Shown one piece after another: positions 25,270 through 33,503 of a stretch of DNA of 38,059 bases (its first letter is position 1; each line of letters begins with the position of its first letter). Source of the DNA: Nostoc sp. LEGE 06077 (lineage in GTDB: Bacteria > Cyanobacteriota > Cyanobacteriia > Cyanobacteriales > Nostocaceae); the NCBI RefSeq assembly GCF_015207705.1, contig NZ_JADEWI010000066.1, positions 1 through 38,059 on the forward strand, written 5' to 3'. Both the position numbers and the translations under genes were made by a program. The notes beneath the pieces are model-generated. The model did no database searches and was not told the origin of the DNA. It saw only the letters and a list, made by a program, of their open reading frames with translations.

Positions 25270-25974
25270 TTACTTACGTGGCTGATTGTCATCATCCCCC
25301 AATTCATCGTCCTCAAAAAATGACCAGTCATCGTCATCATTAGTATTTGCGGGTTCGTCGTCAGGCTGTTTGTACGGAGGAATAATCACGCGGTAGTCAG
25401 CATCATAAACTGATTCTGTCTTCCCTACAGCCGTATTTTTTGGTTCACGGTAGCTGTAAGAGTATGTCGAGCCAGACTTGGAAGCAGTTTTAGGCTCTGG
25501 TTGGCGTTCTTCTGGTTCAAAATCGCGTTCTGGCTGAGTTTTCGCTCTGGGAGGCGGTGTTTGTTCTGGTTGTTCCTCAAAGTCCCAATCATCGTTGGTA
25601 TTATTGGTTTCCCAATCATCAAATTCTTCAGTTGCAGCGCCCTTATTTGCAGTAGCAGATGATGGAGGAGTAAAAGGTGGCGATGTTGGTTCTTCTCGGC
25701 GCGGTGTTCTGACACGCTTGGAGCTTGGGGCTGATTTTATCGGGGTTTGGCGTGGTTGCCCTTCAAAATAATTCGATAATTTAAATAAAGTAGTTATCAA
25801 TACAGATGTCAATGCGCCCGCAGTGGTAATGAATAAAATCCACATCGCTAGGGGCAATGGTTGAGTACGCATCCCCAAAAATACTAACGATATAGCAGGC
25901 GACCAGTTCTGCACTAACAACAGTGTTAGTCCTCCTAGTATTGCCACCAATAAAATTAAGCGAATTACAGCCAT
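25270..25974 (-). CDS. LapA/DUF1049-like membrane protein with acidic tail
   Basis: The 234-residue protein has two N-terminal membrane helices (~3-22 and ~41-64) with the LapA-type pattern (LVQNWSPAISLVFLGMRTQPLPLAMWIL). The rest is a charged, disordered tail rich in D, E, P, N and T, with a tandem of aspartates near the end (DDDDWSFFEDDELGDDDNQ). In proteobacteria LapA-like proteins help lipopolysaccharide assembly; the cyanobacterial role is unknown and the acidic tail is a lineage feature. ATG at 25974. It lies downstream of ubiX, from which a possible terminator separates it. Confidence 0.8.
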   Translation of the reverse strand: MAVIRLILLVAILGGLTLLLVQNWSPAISLVFLGMRTQPLPLAMWILFITTAGALTSVLITTLFKLSNYFEGQPRQTPIKSAPSSKRVRTPRREEPTSPPFTPPSSATANKGAATEEFDDWETNNTNDDWDFEEQPEQTPPPRAKTQPERDFEPEERQPEPKTASKSGSTYSYSYREPKNTAVGKTESVYDADYRVIIPPYKQPDDEPANTNDDDDWSFFEDDELGDDDNQPRK

Positions 25975-26044
25975 AAATAAGGCAAAAGTTAAAAGGCAAA
26001 AGTCAAAAGTTATTTAGGTCAGTGAAAACACAAGGTAAGAGTAA

Positions 26045-26073
26045 AAAAGTAAAAGACAGTTTATTTTACTTTT
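26045..26073 (-). terminator. AT-rich terminator-like hairpin after ubiX
   Basis: AAAAGTAAAA and TTTTACTTTT form a 10-bp stem with a 9-nt loop; read on the minus strand it is followed by a T-rich run. It lies 20 nt beyond the ubiX stop. The surrounding TTTTACCC repeats make it partly a repeat structure, hence moderate confidence. Confidence 0.45.
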
Positions 26074-26093
26074 ACCCTTTTACTTTTACCCTT

Positions 26094-26714
26094 TTACTTC
26101 CTTCCTTGCCAGCGTTGAATGGGGATGCAGTCAATCTCTAATTGATCTAAAGTTCGGGCGACGACAAAATCTACTAAGTCCTCGATAGTTTGGGGGTTGT
26201 GATACCAAGCGGGAATGGCTGGGACAACTCTTACACCTGTTTCTGCCAAGGTTGTTAAGTTACGCAGATGAATCAGGCTAAAAGGAGTTTCGCGGGGAAC
26301 GATAACTAGCTTACGTCCTTCTTTGAGTTGGACATCGGCTGCCCGTTCGAGTAAGTCGGAACTTAAGCCACCAGCGAGCTTGGCAACTGTACTCATACTA
26401 CATGGGATGATGATCATGCCTAAAGTGCGAAAGGAGCCACTGGCTATATTGGCTCCCACATCACTCCAAGGATGACAGCGTAGTTTACCTGCAACGGCTA
26501 CTCCTGCTTGTTCGCGCCAGAATTGCTCTTGTTGAGTTGGTTCAGCTGGCATTTTAATTTCCTGTTCTGCTTGCCAAACCATGTAACTTGATTTAGAGGC
26601 AACTAATTCAATTTCATAGTCAGCAGCAAGCAAGTATTTGAGAGCGCGAACGGCATAAATTAGCCCGGAGGCTCCTGATACGCCAATGATTAGAGGCTTG
26701 GTGTGATGTGACAC
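26094..26714 (-). CDS. ubiX: Flavin prenyltransferase (UbiX family)
   Basis: UbiX makes the prenylated FMN cofactor that UbiD-type decarboxylases need. The 206-residue product shows GVSGASGLIYAVRALKYL (12-29), the SDVGANIASGSF loop, PCSMSTVAKLAGGLSSDLLE and LVIVPRETPFSLIHLRN, all standard active-site segments. The start is GTG at 26714 (GTG TCA CAT), 19 nt after the rnr stop, so the two genes are very likely one transcript. No ubiD is in the window. Confidence 0.94.
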   Translation of the reverse strand: MSHHTKPLIIGVSGASGLIYAVRALKYLLAADYEIELVASKSSYMVWQAEQEIKMPAEPTQQEQFWREQAGVAVAGKLRCHPWSDVGANIASGSFRTLGMIIIPCSMSTVAKLAGGLSSDLLERAADVQLKEGRKLVIVPRETPFSLIHLRNLTTLAETGVRVVPAIPAWYHNPQTIEDLVDFVVARTLDQLEIDCIPIQRWQGRK

Positions 26715-26733
26715 GCGGTTTTCTTAACAAAAC

Positions 26734-29088
26734 TTATTCATCATCATCAGTGTATGGCTCTAAATCATTAGGTTCAAGTTCACGGGAGAGATAAATATCG
26801 TCTCTGTCATCGTTAATCCCAGAATTACCTAATCCTTTAGGTAAGCCATCGCTACCAACGGTGACTAAATCAATTTGTTGGCGGTAGTAATCAACACTTT
26901 TCACTTGGACGGCGACGCGATCGCCTAATCTGTAAGAAGCACGATTTTTCCGCCCAAACAAGGCTTGTTGTCTGGCGCGATATTCATACCAGTCATCTTT
27001 GAGGGAACTGACATGAACTAATCCCTCCACGCGTAAGGGGGCGCTGGGATGTTTTTGTTTGGGGGTGTCTGTGGTTGGGACTTCAATTTCCACAAAGAAC
27101 CCGTAGGATTGCACGCCAGTAATTACCCCTTGGAACACCTGACCGATGCGCTGTTTCATCAATTGGGCTTTTTGCAACCCGGCTAAGTCGGCTTCGGCTT
27201 CTTGGACTTCTTTTTCGCGGTCGTTGAGTTGAATAATTACCCTTGTCAAATCGCTTTGCAGTTCTTGTTGCAATTCTGGGGGTAAGACGTTCCAGTTTAC
27301 TTCCAGGTGGGAAGAAGAGTGACGCAGGTTAATGCGGTCTTTGACACGGGTATTGCGGCGATCGCGTCCGTGTTCTAACAGTCTGTAGTAAACTCGTTGC
27401 AACAACAAATCGGGATAGCGGCGCAAGGGGGAAGTGCAGTGGGTATATTGTGCTAGTGCTAAACCAAAGTGATTGCTTTTGGTGGTGGTATATCCTGCTG
27501 GTTTGAGGGTATCTTGCAACAGATAAGTTAACACCTGTTCTGATGGCGATTCTGCAAACGCTTTGGTTAATAGCTGGTAATCTAAGGGCTGAATATCCGT
27601 TTCGGGGTCTAAGCTGAGTTCTACGCCTAAATTGATGGCTAATTTCAGCATTTCTTGGACATCTTCGGGATCAGGTGCGCCTTGAACTCGCCAAATTGCG
27701 GGAATGCCTAAAGCACTCAAATGTTCTGCCATTAGTTGGTTGACTAATAGCACAAACTCTGTCATGAGCGATCGCACTGTTAAATCATTGACTATCACCG
27801 CGCCTAACATCCCTTCATCAAAGTAAGGGTTTTGATTAGGTGGCAGATTTAACTGCAAACTCCCACGCCCTAAGCGCACTTGTTTGATAATTTGGTGTAG
27901 GCTTTCGAGGTCTTGGAGTAGTTGTACTACTTCCTCGGATTCCTTAGAGGGTTGACCACTGAGAATTGCTTCTGCTTTGTCTTTATTAATGGCTGTATCT
28001 ACACTAATCACACTCGACTGAATTTCCCATTCCACCAATTCACCGGATGTGGGATCAACAGTAATTAAAAATGAGAGGGTGAGGCGATCGCTGCCAGCGA
28101 CTAAAGAACAGCGATCGGCAACTGTTTCTGGTAACATGGGCAATACTAAGTCTCCCAAGTAAACAGAACGCCCCCGCTTCAAAGCTTCCCGGTCTAAGAT
28201 TTCGTCTGGGTGGATAAAGTGAGAAACATCGGTAATGTGAAAGCCCAAACGCCAGCCTTTGTTGGTTTTTTCTAAACTCAAGGCATTTTCTACCAGCTTG
28301 GCATCAGCATTGACACCAGTAATTGCTAAGGTAAATAAACCGCGTAAATCTAATCTATTTTTCAGGTCAGCTTTGAGTATCCTTTTCGGTAACTTAGATG
28401 CTGCTTCTTGAACTGGTTCTGAGAAATTACGGGATAAATCGTGTTTACAAGTAACTAAATCAATATCAGCGGCGGCTTCGGCATCGCTACCCAAAATTTG
28501 CACTACTCTACCGACTGGCGGATATTGGGCTAACGGATAACGCAGAACTTCCACATGGGCGAGATGGTCGATGGCTTCAGCAAAAGTCATGCCATTTGTT
28601 TGCAGCTTGAGTTCAAACAACAGCCGATCATCTAAAGGTACTGCCCGAAAACCACTTTCTACCTGTTTAATCCGCGCCAGTAAAGTGTGATTAGAACGTT
28701 CTAAAATTAACTTAACTTCGCCTTCAGGAGAACGGCGACGACTGCCTTCTTTGAGAACTCTGACCAAAACACGATCGCCATTCCAAGCATTACTTAAGTG
28801 ACTTTCGCGGATGTAGATATCTTCGGCACCTTCTACATCTTGAATCGCAAAACAAAAGCCTTTACTAGAACAACGGAGTTTGGCTTCGATCATACCCTCT
28901 TCAAATACGCGGCGATATTTGCCCCGTTCTTTGACCAAAATCCCGATTTTTTCGAGTATTTCTAAGGCAATATGCAGCTTTTCTAAACTATCTTCATCTT
29001 CGCAGCCAAGTTTCTTTTCTAAAACTTTTCGAGCTACCAATTTATCATCGGTGAAATTGGCAAGGAGTGTAGCGATTGAAAATTCCAT
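26734..29088 (-). CDS. rnr: Ribonuclease R/II family 3'-5' exoribonuclease
   Basis: The enzyme degrades structured RNA from the 3' end. The 784-residue protein has N-terminal winged-helix and cold-shock-like domains, the RNB catalytic domain with the metal-site segment GFHITDVSHFIHPDEILDRE, the later HFGLALAQYTHCTSPLRRYP signature, and one C-terminal S1 domain (GVITGVQSYGFFVEIE). An acidic tail (NDDRDDIYLSRELEPNDLE) ends it. ATG at 29088 is used. ubiX follows immediately. The upstream 1.2-kb spacer contains possible leader structures that could belong to its 5' untranslated region. Confidence 0.95.
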   Translation of the reverse strand: MEFSIATLLANFTDDKLVARKVLEKKLGCEDEDSLEKLHIALEILEKIGILVKERGKYRRVFEEGMIEAKLRCSSKGFCFAIQDVEGAEDIYIRESHLSNAWNGDRVLVRVLKEGSRRRSPEGEVKLILERSNHTLLARIKQVESGFRAVPLDDRLLFELKLQTNGMTFAEAIDHLAHVEVLRYPLAQYPPVGRVVQILGSDAEAAADIDLVTCKHDLSRNFSEPVQEAASKLPKRILKADLKNRLDLRGLFTLAITGVNADAKLVENALSLEKTNKGWRLGFHITDVSHFIHPDEILDREALKRGRSVYLGDLVLPMLPETVADRCSLVAGSDRLTLSFLITVDPTSGELVEWEIQSSVISVDTAINKDKAEAILSGQPSKESEEVVQLLQDLESLHQIIKQVRLGRGSLQLNLPPNQNPYFDEGMLGAVIVNDLTVRSLMTEFVLLVNQLMAEHLSALGIPAIWRVQGAPDPEDVQEMLKLAINLGVELSLDPETDIQPLDYQLLTKAFAESPSEQVLTYLLQDTLKPAGYTTTKSNHFGLALAQYTHCTSPLRRYPDLLLQRVYYRLLEHGRDRRNTRVKDRINLRHSSSHLEVNWNVLPPELQQELQSDLTRVIIQLNDREKEVQEAEADLAGLQKAQLMKQRIGQVFQGVITGVQSYGFFVEIEVPTTDTPKQKHPSAPLRVEGLVHVSSLKDDWYEYRARQQALFGRKNRASYRLGDRVAVQVKSVDYYRQQIDLVTVGSDGLPKGLGNSGINDDRDDIYLSRELEPNDLEPYTDDDE

Positions 29089-29386
29089 GCAGTGAACCGA
29101 CCTTTGGTCAAAACATCATGTTGGTTTAACAATGAAGAATCCAGGAGACAGGAGACAGAATTCAGAATTTACCTTTTGGCGACTGGTGGATGAATCACGG
29201 GTTTAAGTCTCACACTCAATCTATGATTTGGTGGTTCTAACTCTTGGCGTTGCTTCATCACACTTTCTTGTTCTGACTCCTGAATTCTGACTTCTGAATT
29301 CTTCTTGAATCTGGTTCTGTTCTGTATACCCTCACGGCCTACAGATACTAACTAACTGGAAACGAATTGCCTTGAGGCATGGTTCT

Positions 29387-29458
29387 GTGAAGTTCCGCGC
29401 CAAGGAAGTCAACCCACTTTGAGATAAAGTCGCTCCCCCAATCTTGGAACTTCTCACT
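29387..29458. ncRNA. Candidate structured RNA element
   Basis: GTGA-AGTTCC-CAAG at 29387-29404 pairs with CTTGGAACTTCTCAC at 29443-29457, giving about 14 base pairs interrupted by one 4-nt and one 2-nt bulge. Inside the 38-nt loop, ACTTT and AAAGT form a second hairpin. The fold works on both strands. It is about 300 nt upstream of rnr, so it may lie in the rnr leader, or be a separate small RNA. No known family could be matched. Confidence 0.35.
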
Positions 29459-29834
29459 GCACAAACATTTCAGAGTTAGTTTGCGCTTTTTGCCCCTTCA
29501 CTTAACCAAACTGATAAAGTACGCCTGATAAGGGGGTTTTATCTACTAAGTAATTACGCGAAGGGTTTTTGAGAGGCTGGCTTTAAGATTACTCTCCACA
29601 CTGCCCAAAAGCGCTAAGTAGAAAAAACCACAGGTGTTTGATTGTCTAGCTTGAAGGTGCTTTTACGCCATCAGACTCTGATTTTTAACTAGGAGAAACT
29701 GCCGATAAACCTAATTTTCCCATCTGTAGAATCGGTGACAATCAGGACAGCAGTCATACAAGCAGTGAGGGCGAACCTTATCTCCATTATTGTAGATTTA
29801 GAGCGTACTTCTAGGAAATAGTTCTAAATAGAGA

Positions 29835-29879
29835 ATTAGGTAAATAGTATAGCATTGAAGGTGAGATCACCTACCTAAT
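29835..29879. promoter_or_regulatory. Nested palindrome, possible operator or leader hairpin
   Basis: AGGTGA-GA-TCACCT (29859-29872) is a nearly unlooped palindrome, enclosed by the arms ATTAGGTA (29835-29842) and TACCTAAT (29872-29879). A TAGTATAGC stretch between the left arm and the centre could act as a -10 region. It lies between the rnr leader and the remnant gene; a protein-binding operator or a small RNA hairpin are both possible. Confidence 0.35.
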
Positions 29880-29962
29880 AGGGGCAGTAGTCAAGAATTT
29901 CGCCAAAAAAATAGCTACTGCTGCAATTACAACACACAAACACAGCAAAAACATTACCTTGA

Positions 29963-30202
29963 ATTTTAAGATACCAGAAAAATTGCCGTGAGGGTGCTGT
30001 AGGAGTTTTCGTAGGCGATCGCATTTATGGGGTGGTCAATCAATCTGCCAAAAACTTAAATTTAATTAAAATTTTCTCTGCCGACAAAGGAATTTGGGAC
30101 TTAAAATTAAAATATTTCCATAGATTCACTGTAGACAAACTCAGTTATCTCCCATTACAGTTGCAAATTTCTCAAACTTGGGTGTTGAGGAGATACCTCT
30201 GA
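29963..30202 (+). pseudogene. Coding remnant without a start codon
   Basis: After a TGA at 29960 an 80-codon frame runs to TGA at 30200-30202. It reads like real protein: EGAVGVFVGDRIYGVVNQSA, then KIFSADKGIWDLKLKYFHRF and QISQTWVLRRYL, with a HIP1 site inside. There is no ATG in frame; the first GTG comes only at codon 24. It looks like the 3' end of a decayed gene whose 5' part is lost. I do not recognise the family. Confidence 0.45.
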
Positions 30203-30283
30203 GTAAGCAAAAGTAACTAGGGGAATTAATTAGATAGCATTAACCCCGTAATTTAGCAGACATTAGATTTTGGTGGCAGTATT

Positions 30284-31126
30284 ATGTTGGCTCAATTTCA
30301 GAGCTTGTATCCTAACGGTAGTTTGATTTCCGAATTAGTAGACATTTTTCAAGGCAAATATATTGTTAAAGCCAGTGTGCAAATTGATGGTGTCATCCGC
30401 GCTACTGGTTTGTCAGCAGCCGATACCGTAGAAGCCGCAGAAGACCAAGCAAGGAATAGGGCGCTAATGGTTTTAGGCGTAACAAGTTTGCCACAAACTC
30501 AGGCTGAAGCATCTCCTAAACCAACAATTCCCGTGCAGCCTACTCCTGTCATCAACACAACAGTTGCTGTACATGAATCCACTTATTCATCTCCCAAAAA
30601 TCAGGATTTGGAATTAGCTACTAATAAGACAGAAATATCTCTACCATCTTCTAGTAGTAAAAATATCGAACCAGATTTATTTGTAACAGAAGCACTCAGC
30701 ACTAATACTTATACCCCGGAGTTGAGTCCTAGCTTACCTGTAACCACTAGCAGAGAAGCAGCATTTATTCCCCCTGCGGATAATTTGGAAATCGAAGTGA
30801 GTCATCAGCCAGAAACGCCAACTTTTTCGGGGATGACTGCTAGTAATGTCACACCATTTACTCCCCGCAATTATAGTTCTTCCGAAACTATAACTACTCC
30901 CAGCGGAACTAGTAAGAGAAAAAAGAAAGCCGAACCCGTTGATTTATCTGATGTGATTGCTAAAACAGATGTTGAACTGCAACGTTTAGGTTGGACACCA
31001 GAACAAGGAAGGGAACATCTGATTAAAACCTACAATAAACGAGGCCGCACTTTATTAACAGAAGACGAATTGTACAGTTTTTTACAATACCTGCAATCTC
31101 AACCTGATCCCATTGCGGGATTTTAA
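30284..31126 (+). CDS. Protein with ssDNA-annealing-like N-terminus and one copy of a ~52-aa helical repeat
   Basis: The 280-residue protein has a compact N-terminal domain (1-66). Its pattern, YIVKASVQIDGVIRATGLSA then TVEAAEDQARNRALMVLGV, is reminiscent of the end of the core in phage-type annealing proteins (Rad52/Erf/DdrA-like), where a substituted helix reads ENAETSAIGRALG. A disordered S/T/P-rich linker (67-210) ends in a basic patch (KRKKKAE) and leads to one helical repeat, IAKTDVELQRLGWTPEQG.. to LLTEDELYSFLQYLQSQP. The same repeat occurs four times in the next gene. A DNA-binding or repair role is inference from weak resemblance only. ATG at 30284 follows a poor ribosome site. Confidence 0.72.
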   Translation: MLAQFQSLYPNGSLISELVDIFQGKYIVKASVQIDGVIRATGLSAADTVEAAEDQARNRALMVLGVTSLPQTQAEASPKPTIPVQPTPVINTTVAVHESTYSSPKNQDLELATNKTEISLPSSSSKNIEPDLFVTEALSTNTYTPELSPSLPVTTSREAAFIPPADNLEIEVSHQPETPTFSGMTASNVTPFTPRNYSSSETITTPSGTSKRKKKAEPVDLSDVIAKTDVELQRLGWTPEQGREHLIKTYNKRGRTLLTEDELYSFLQYLQSQPDPIAGF

Positions 31127-31139
31127 TTAGTTATTTGTC

Positions 31140-31176
31140 ATTAGTCATTTGTCCTTAACAAGGACAAATGACTAAT
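31140..31176. repeat. Perfect 17-bp inverted repeat between the two repeat-domain genes
   Basis: ATTAGTCATTTGTCCTT is followed after a 3-nt loop by its exact complement. There is no T-run on either side, so it is more likely a mobile palindromic repeat than a simple terminator; related TGACAAATGACTAAT text occurs near 25139-25156. As RNA it would form a very stable hairpin between the genes. Confidence 0.75.
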
Positions 31177-31200
31177 AGCTACTAAAAAATTAAGACAGTT

Positions 31201-32031
31201 ATGGAACCAGTGAATTTATCTGAGATAGTGGCTAAAACTGATATTGAAATGTATCGTTTAACCTGGAATTCAGATGATTTAAAAGATTATTTGATTAAAA
31301 CATATAGCAAGCGATCGTGCGTTTTATTAACCGAAGAAGAGTTACTGGACTTCCTCAGATACTTGAAAGATCAACCTACTCCACCAATAGAGCAAATTCT
31401 GATTGCTAAAATCAACACTGAACTCGAACGTTTATGCTGGGCAGGAAAGAAAGAAAAAGAATATCTTATAACAACCTATAACAAGCAAAGTCTTACTGAG
31501 CTTAACCGAGCAGAGTTAAGAGATTTTTTCATATATTTGGAATTACAAGTAGTAATAACAAGCTCCTATGATTTTTACAGTGAGTATGAAGAGTTCCAAG
31601 ATGACTATACATACCCAGAGGAATTAGGAAACGTAGTAAATAAACCATCGCCTGAAGACTTAGCTAAAACTGATCAAGAAATTCAGAGATTAGGGTTGAG
31701 TGTAGAGTGGGGACGAGATTATCTAATTAAAACTTATGGCAAGCGATCGCGCGTTTTATTAACTGAAGAAGAATTACTCGATTTTCTTGCTTTTTTAGAA
31801 TCTCAACCATCACATACAGAGGAATTCATTGAAGCTCAAGTAGCAGACAAATTGCTGACTGATTTAGTAGCTAAAACTGATGAAGAAATTCAGCGATTAG
31901 GTTTAAACGACGAGTGGTTAAGAAATTATCTAATGAAGACTTATGGCAAGAGAGGACGCTATTTATTAACCGAAGAAGAGTTACTCGATTTTCTTAAATA
32001 CTTGGAATCTCTAGCCACACCTTTAATTTAG
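31201..32031 (+). CDS. Four tandem copies of the ~52-aa helical repeat
   Basis: The 276-residue protein is almost only repeats, at about residues 6-59, 63-116, 151-203 and 219-271. The consensus is VAKTDEEIQRLGL, then a W, then YLIKTYGKRSR and LLTEEELLDFLxYLESQP; copy 2 is the most divergent and copies 3 and 4 are most alike. An acidic/aromatic spacer (117-150) divides the pairs. The helical pattern resembles the small C-terminal domain (LTxEExxxLIDWL) that accompanies phage-type ssDNA-annealing proteins, so several DNA- or protein-binding modules in a row are plausible. The neighbour upstream carries one copy. ATG at 31201 has no good ribosome site; the 17-bp palindrome lies 25 nt before it. 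Confidence 0.75.
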   Translation: MEPVNLSEIVAKTDIEMYRLTWNSDDLKDYLIKTYSKRSCVLLTEEELLDFLRYLKDQPTPPIEQILIAKINTELERLCWAGKKEKEYLITTYNKQSLTELNRAELRDFFIYLELQVVITSSYDFYSEYEEFQDDYTYPEELGNVVNKPSPEDLAKTDQEIQRLGLSVEWGRDYLIKTYGKRSRVLLTEEELLDFLAFLESQPSHTEEFIEAQVADKLLTDLVAKTDEEIQRLGLNDEWLRNYLMKTYGKRGRYLLTEEELLDFLKYLESLATPLI

Positions 32032-32060
32032 TAGGGTGGGCATCATAATGCCCACCCTAC
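32031..32060. repeat. 30-nt palindrome, possible bidirectional terminator
   Basis: GTAGGGTGGGCAT and ATGCCCACCCTAC form a perfect 13-bp stem with loop CATA directly at the stop of the repeat-domain gene. This palindrome type is frequent in filamentous cyanobacterial spacers. It sits between convergent genes (32031 plus, clpP minus) and would work as a barrier in both directions, although no T-run follows. Confidence 0.7.
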
Positions 32061-32161
32061 AATCACAAACATAGCAGTAGTCAGATATGTTAGGACAATT
32101 TAAAAGCTGGAATGCCAGGAATCATAAGACTTTTCCTCCTGCCTCCTGCTTTCTGCTATGA

Positions 32162-32767
32162 CTACACAACCATCATCGGACGGCTACCAGCAGCGTGACG
32201 GTCAATTACTTGGTCAATCAAGCCGTATTCTCTGGCTTCATCGGGTGACATGAAAAAGTCACGTTCGGTATCTTCGGCGATGCGCTCAATTGGCTGACCT
32301 GTGTGGTCGGCGAGAAATTCGTTGAGTCGCCGCTTGTGATACAAAATTTCCCGCGCTTGAATTTCAATGTCAGTTGCTTGGCCTTGTGCGCCGCCTAAAG
32401 GTTGGTGAATCATAATCCGCGAATGGGGTAGACTCATCCGCTTACCTTTAGCACCCGCGCTGAGGAGAAAAGCTCCCATACTTGCTGCTAATCCGGTACA
32501 AATGGTACAGACATTAGGACGGATATGCTTCATAGTGTCAAAAATACCCATACCAGCAGTTACCGAACCGCCTGGGGAATTGATGTACATATAAATGTCT
32601 TTTTCTGGGTCTTCTGCATCCAAGAACAGCATTTGGGCAACGATTAAGTTAGCTAAGTTGCTGTCAATCTGTTGTCCCAAGAAGATGATCCGCTCACGCA
32701 AGAGCCGTGAGTAGATATCAAAGGCGCGTTCGCCCCGACCCGATTGTTCAATAACGATAGGAATCAT
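32162..32767 (-). CDS. clpP: ATP-dependent Clp protease proteolytic subunit
   Basis: The 201-residue protein is a full ClpP with catalytic Ser96 (AASMGAF), His121 (MIHQPLGG) and Asp170 (TERDFFM), the oligomerisation segment YINSPGGSV and a short C-terminal tail. The subunits form heptameric double rings closed by ClpX or ClpC in cyanobacteria, which have several ClpP paralogues and an inactive ClpR. All catalytic residues are present here, so it is an active paralogue; which one cannot be told. No clpX follows, and the gene appears monocistronic. ATG at 32767. Confidence 0.96.
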   Translation of the reverse strand: MIPIVIEQSGRGERAFDIYSRLLRERIIFLGQQIDSNLANLIVAQMLFLDAEDPEKDIYMYINSPGGSVTAGMGIFDTMKHIRPNVCTICTGLAASMGAFLLSAGAKGKRMSLPHSRIMIHQPLGGAQGQATDIEIQAREILYHKRRLNEFLADHTGQPIERIAEDTERDFFMSPDEAREYGLIDQVIDRHAAGSRPMMVV

Positions 32768-33141
32768 GCAGCGTTCTTATAGCTAATTTACATCTATTTT
32801 ATCGATGAGAACGGCGAATGGCTGTCATCACCTGCAAGAGAGCTAATTTTCTCTTCTATCTGACAGATGTAAATCATAACTCAGGCACTTTTTATAGGGA
32901 AAAGCGTCTTGAGAATATGACATCACTTGCGCCAGAGAGGATCAACTACAAAATATCTAGCGATCGCTCTGACAAGAAAACTGCCATACAAATATATAAA
33001 CTGGCACTTTGTCAAGATTTATTTACTAATTTTTCAGGCAATTTTCCAGAAAATCCCGGCAAATTAGGAAATGTATGAGTACGGGGTGTATTTAGAAAAA
33101 CGGATTTTACTTGCAGTGCTATCACTTGAGGGAGACCTGCC

Positions 33142-33297
33142 ATGCTCGAAAAACTTGTGCAAGCCGCCATCATTACTTTCTTGCTCCATCTGATAGCAGG
33201 AATTAATTACAATACAAAAATTCAAGCCAGCGTTAAACCACCAGCACCAGAAATATCTACAACCATTATCAGTTTTCTGTGGCGCTCTTTGCCCTAG
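33142..33297 (+). CDS. Small hydrophobic protein (51 aa)
   Basis: A 51-codon ORF with ATG at 33142 and TAG at 33295-33297, preceded by GAGGGAGACCTGCC, a strong ribosome site. The product begins MLEKLVQAAIITFLLHLIAG and ends with a second hydrophobic stretch (TTIISFLWRSLP). One membrane-associated helix near the N-terminus is likely. I take it for a real small gene of a cyanobacterial type; the function is unknown. It lies 207 nt before the thioredoxin-fold gene. Confidence 0.62.
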   Translation: MLEKLVQAAIITFLLHLIAGINYNTKIQASVKPPAPEISTTIISFLWRSLP

Positions 33298-33503
33298 TAC
33301 AACAAGGCAAAAGTAAGAAGGTAAAAGGCAAAAGCAAGAATTTTTGCTTGATTTAGCTATTTGACTCTTCTCACACGCTTTACTAACCTGACTGTTAAAA
33401 ACCTTTGGTCTAAGTTTTATTTTTTTATGTAAGGAGTAGTTCTACTCTCGCTTTCAGAAGGTAGACTGGGCAAAGAAGGCATCTATCCTCACACAACAAG
33501 ATC

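Larger units (their letters stand above)
29089..30283. other. Gene-poor spacer of about 1.2 kb
   Basis: This is the longest stretch without an intact gene. It begins with GAATTC/CAGAAT-type small repeats (29150-29310). It then holds two strong foldable segments (29387-29458 and 29835-29879), a GC-richer unannotated stretch at 29330-29800 that could encode one or more RNAs on either strand, and a start-less coding remnant (29963-30202). I searched by eye for RNase P RNA, tmRNA, SRP RNA, tRNA and ribosomal protein genes and found none. Confidence 0.5.

Noticed and set aside
29089-30283. RNase P RNA, tmRNA, SRP RNA or rpsR/rpmG upstream of rnr
   Set aside because: Their conserved core sequences or reading frames were not found on either strand by eye.
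32818-33078. 86-codon plus-strand ORF directly divergent from clpP
   Set aside because: No ribosome site, unconvincing composition without domain pattern, and it starts within the likely clpP promoter region.
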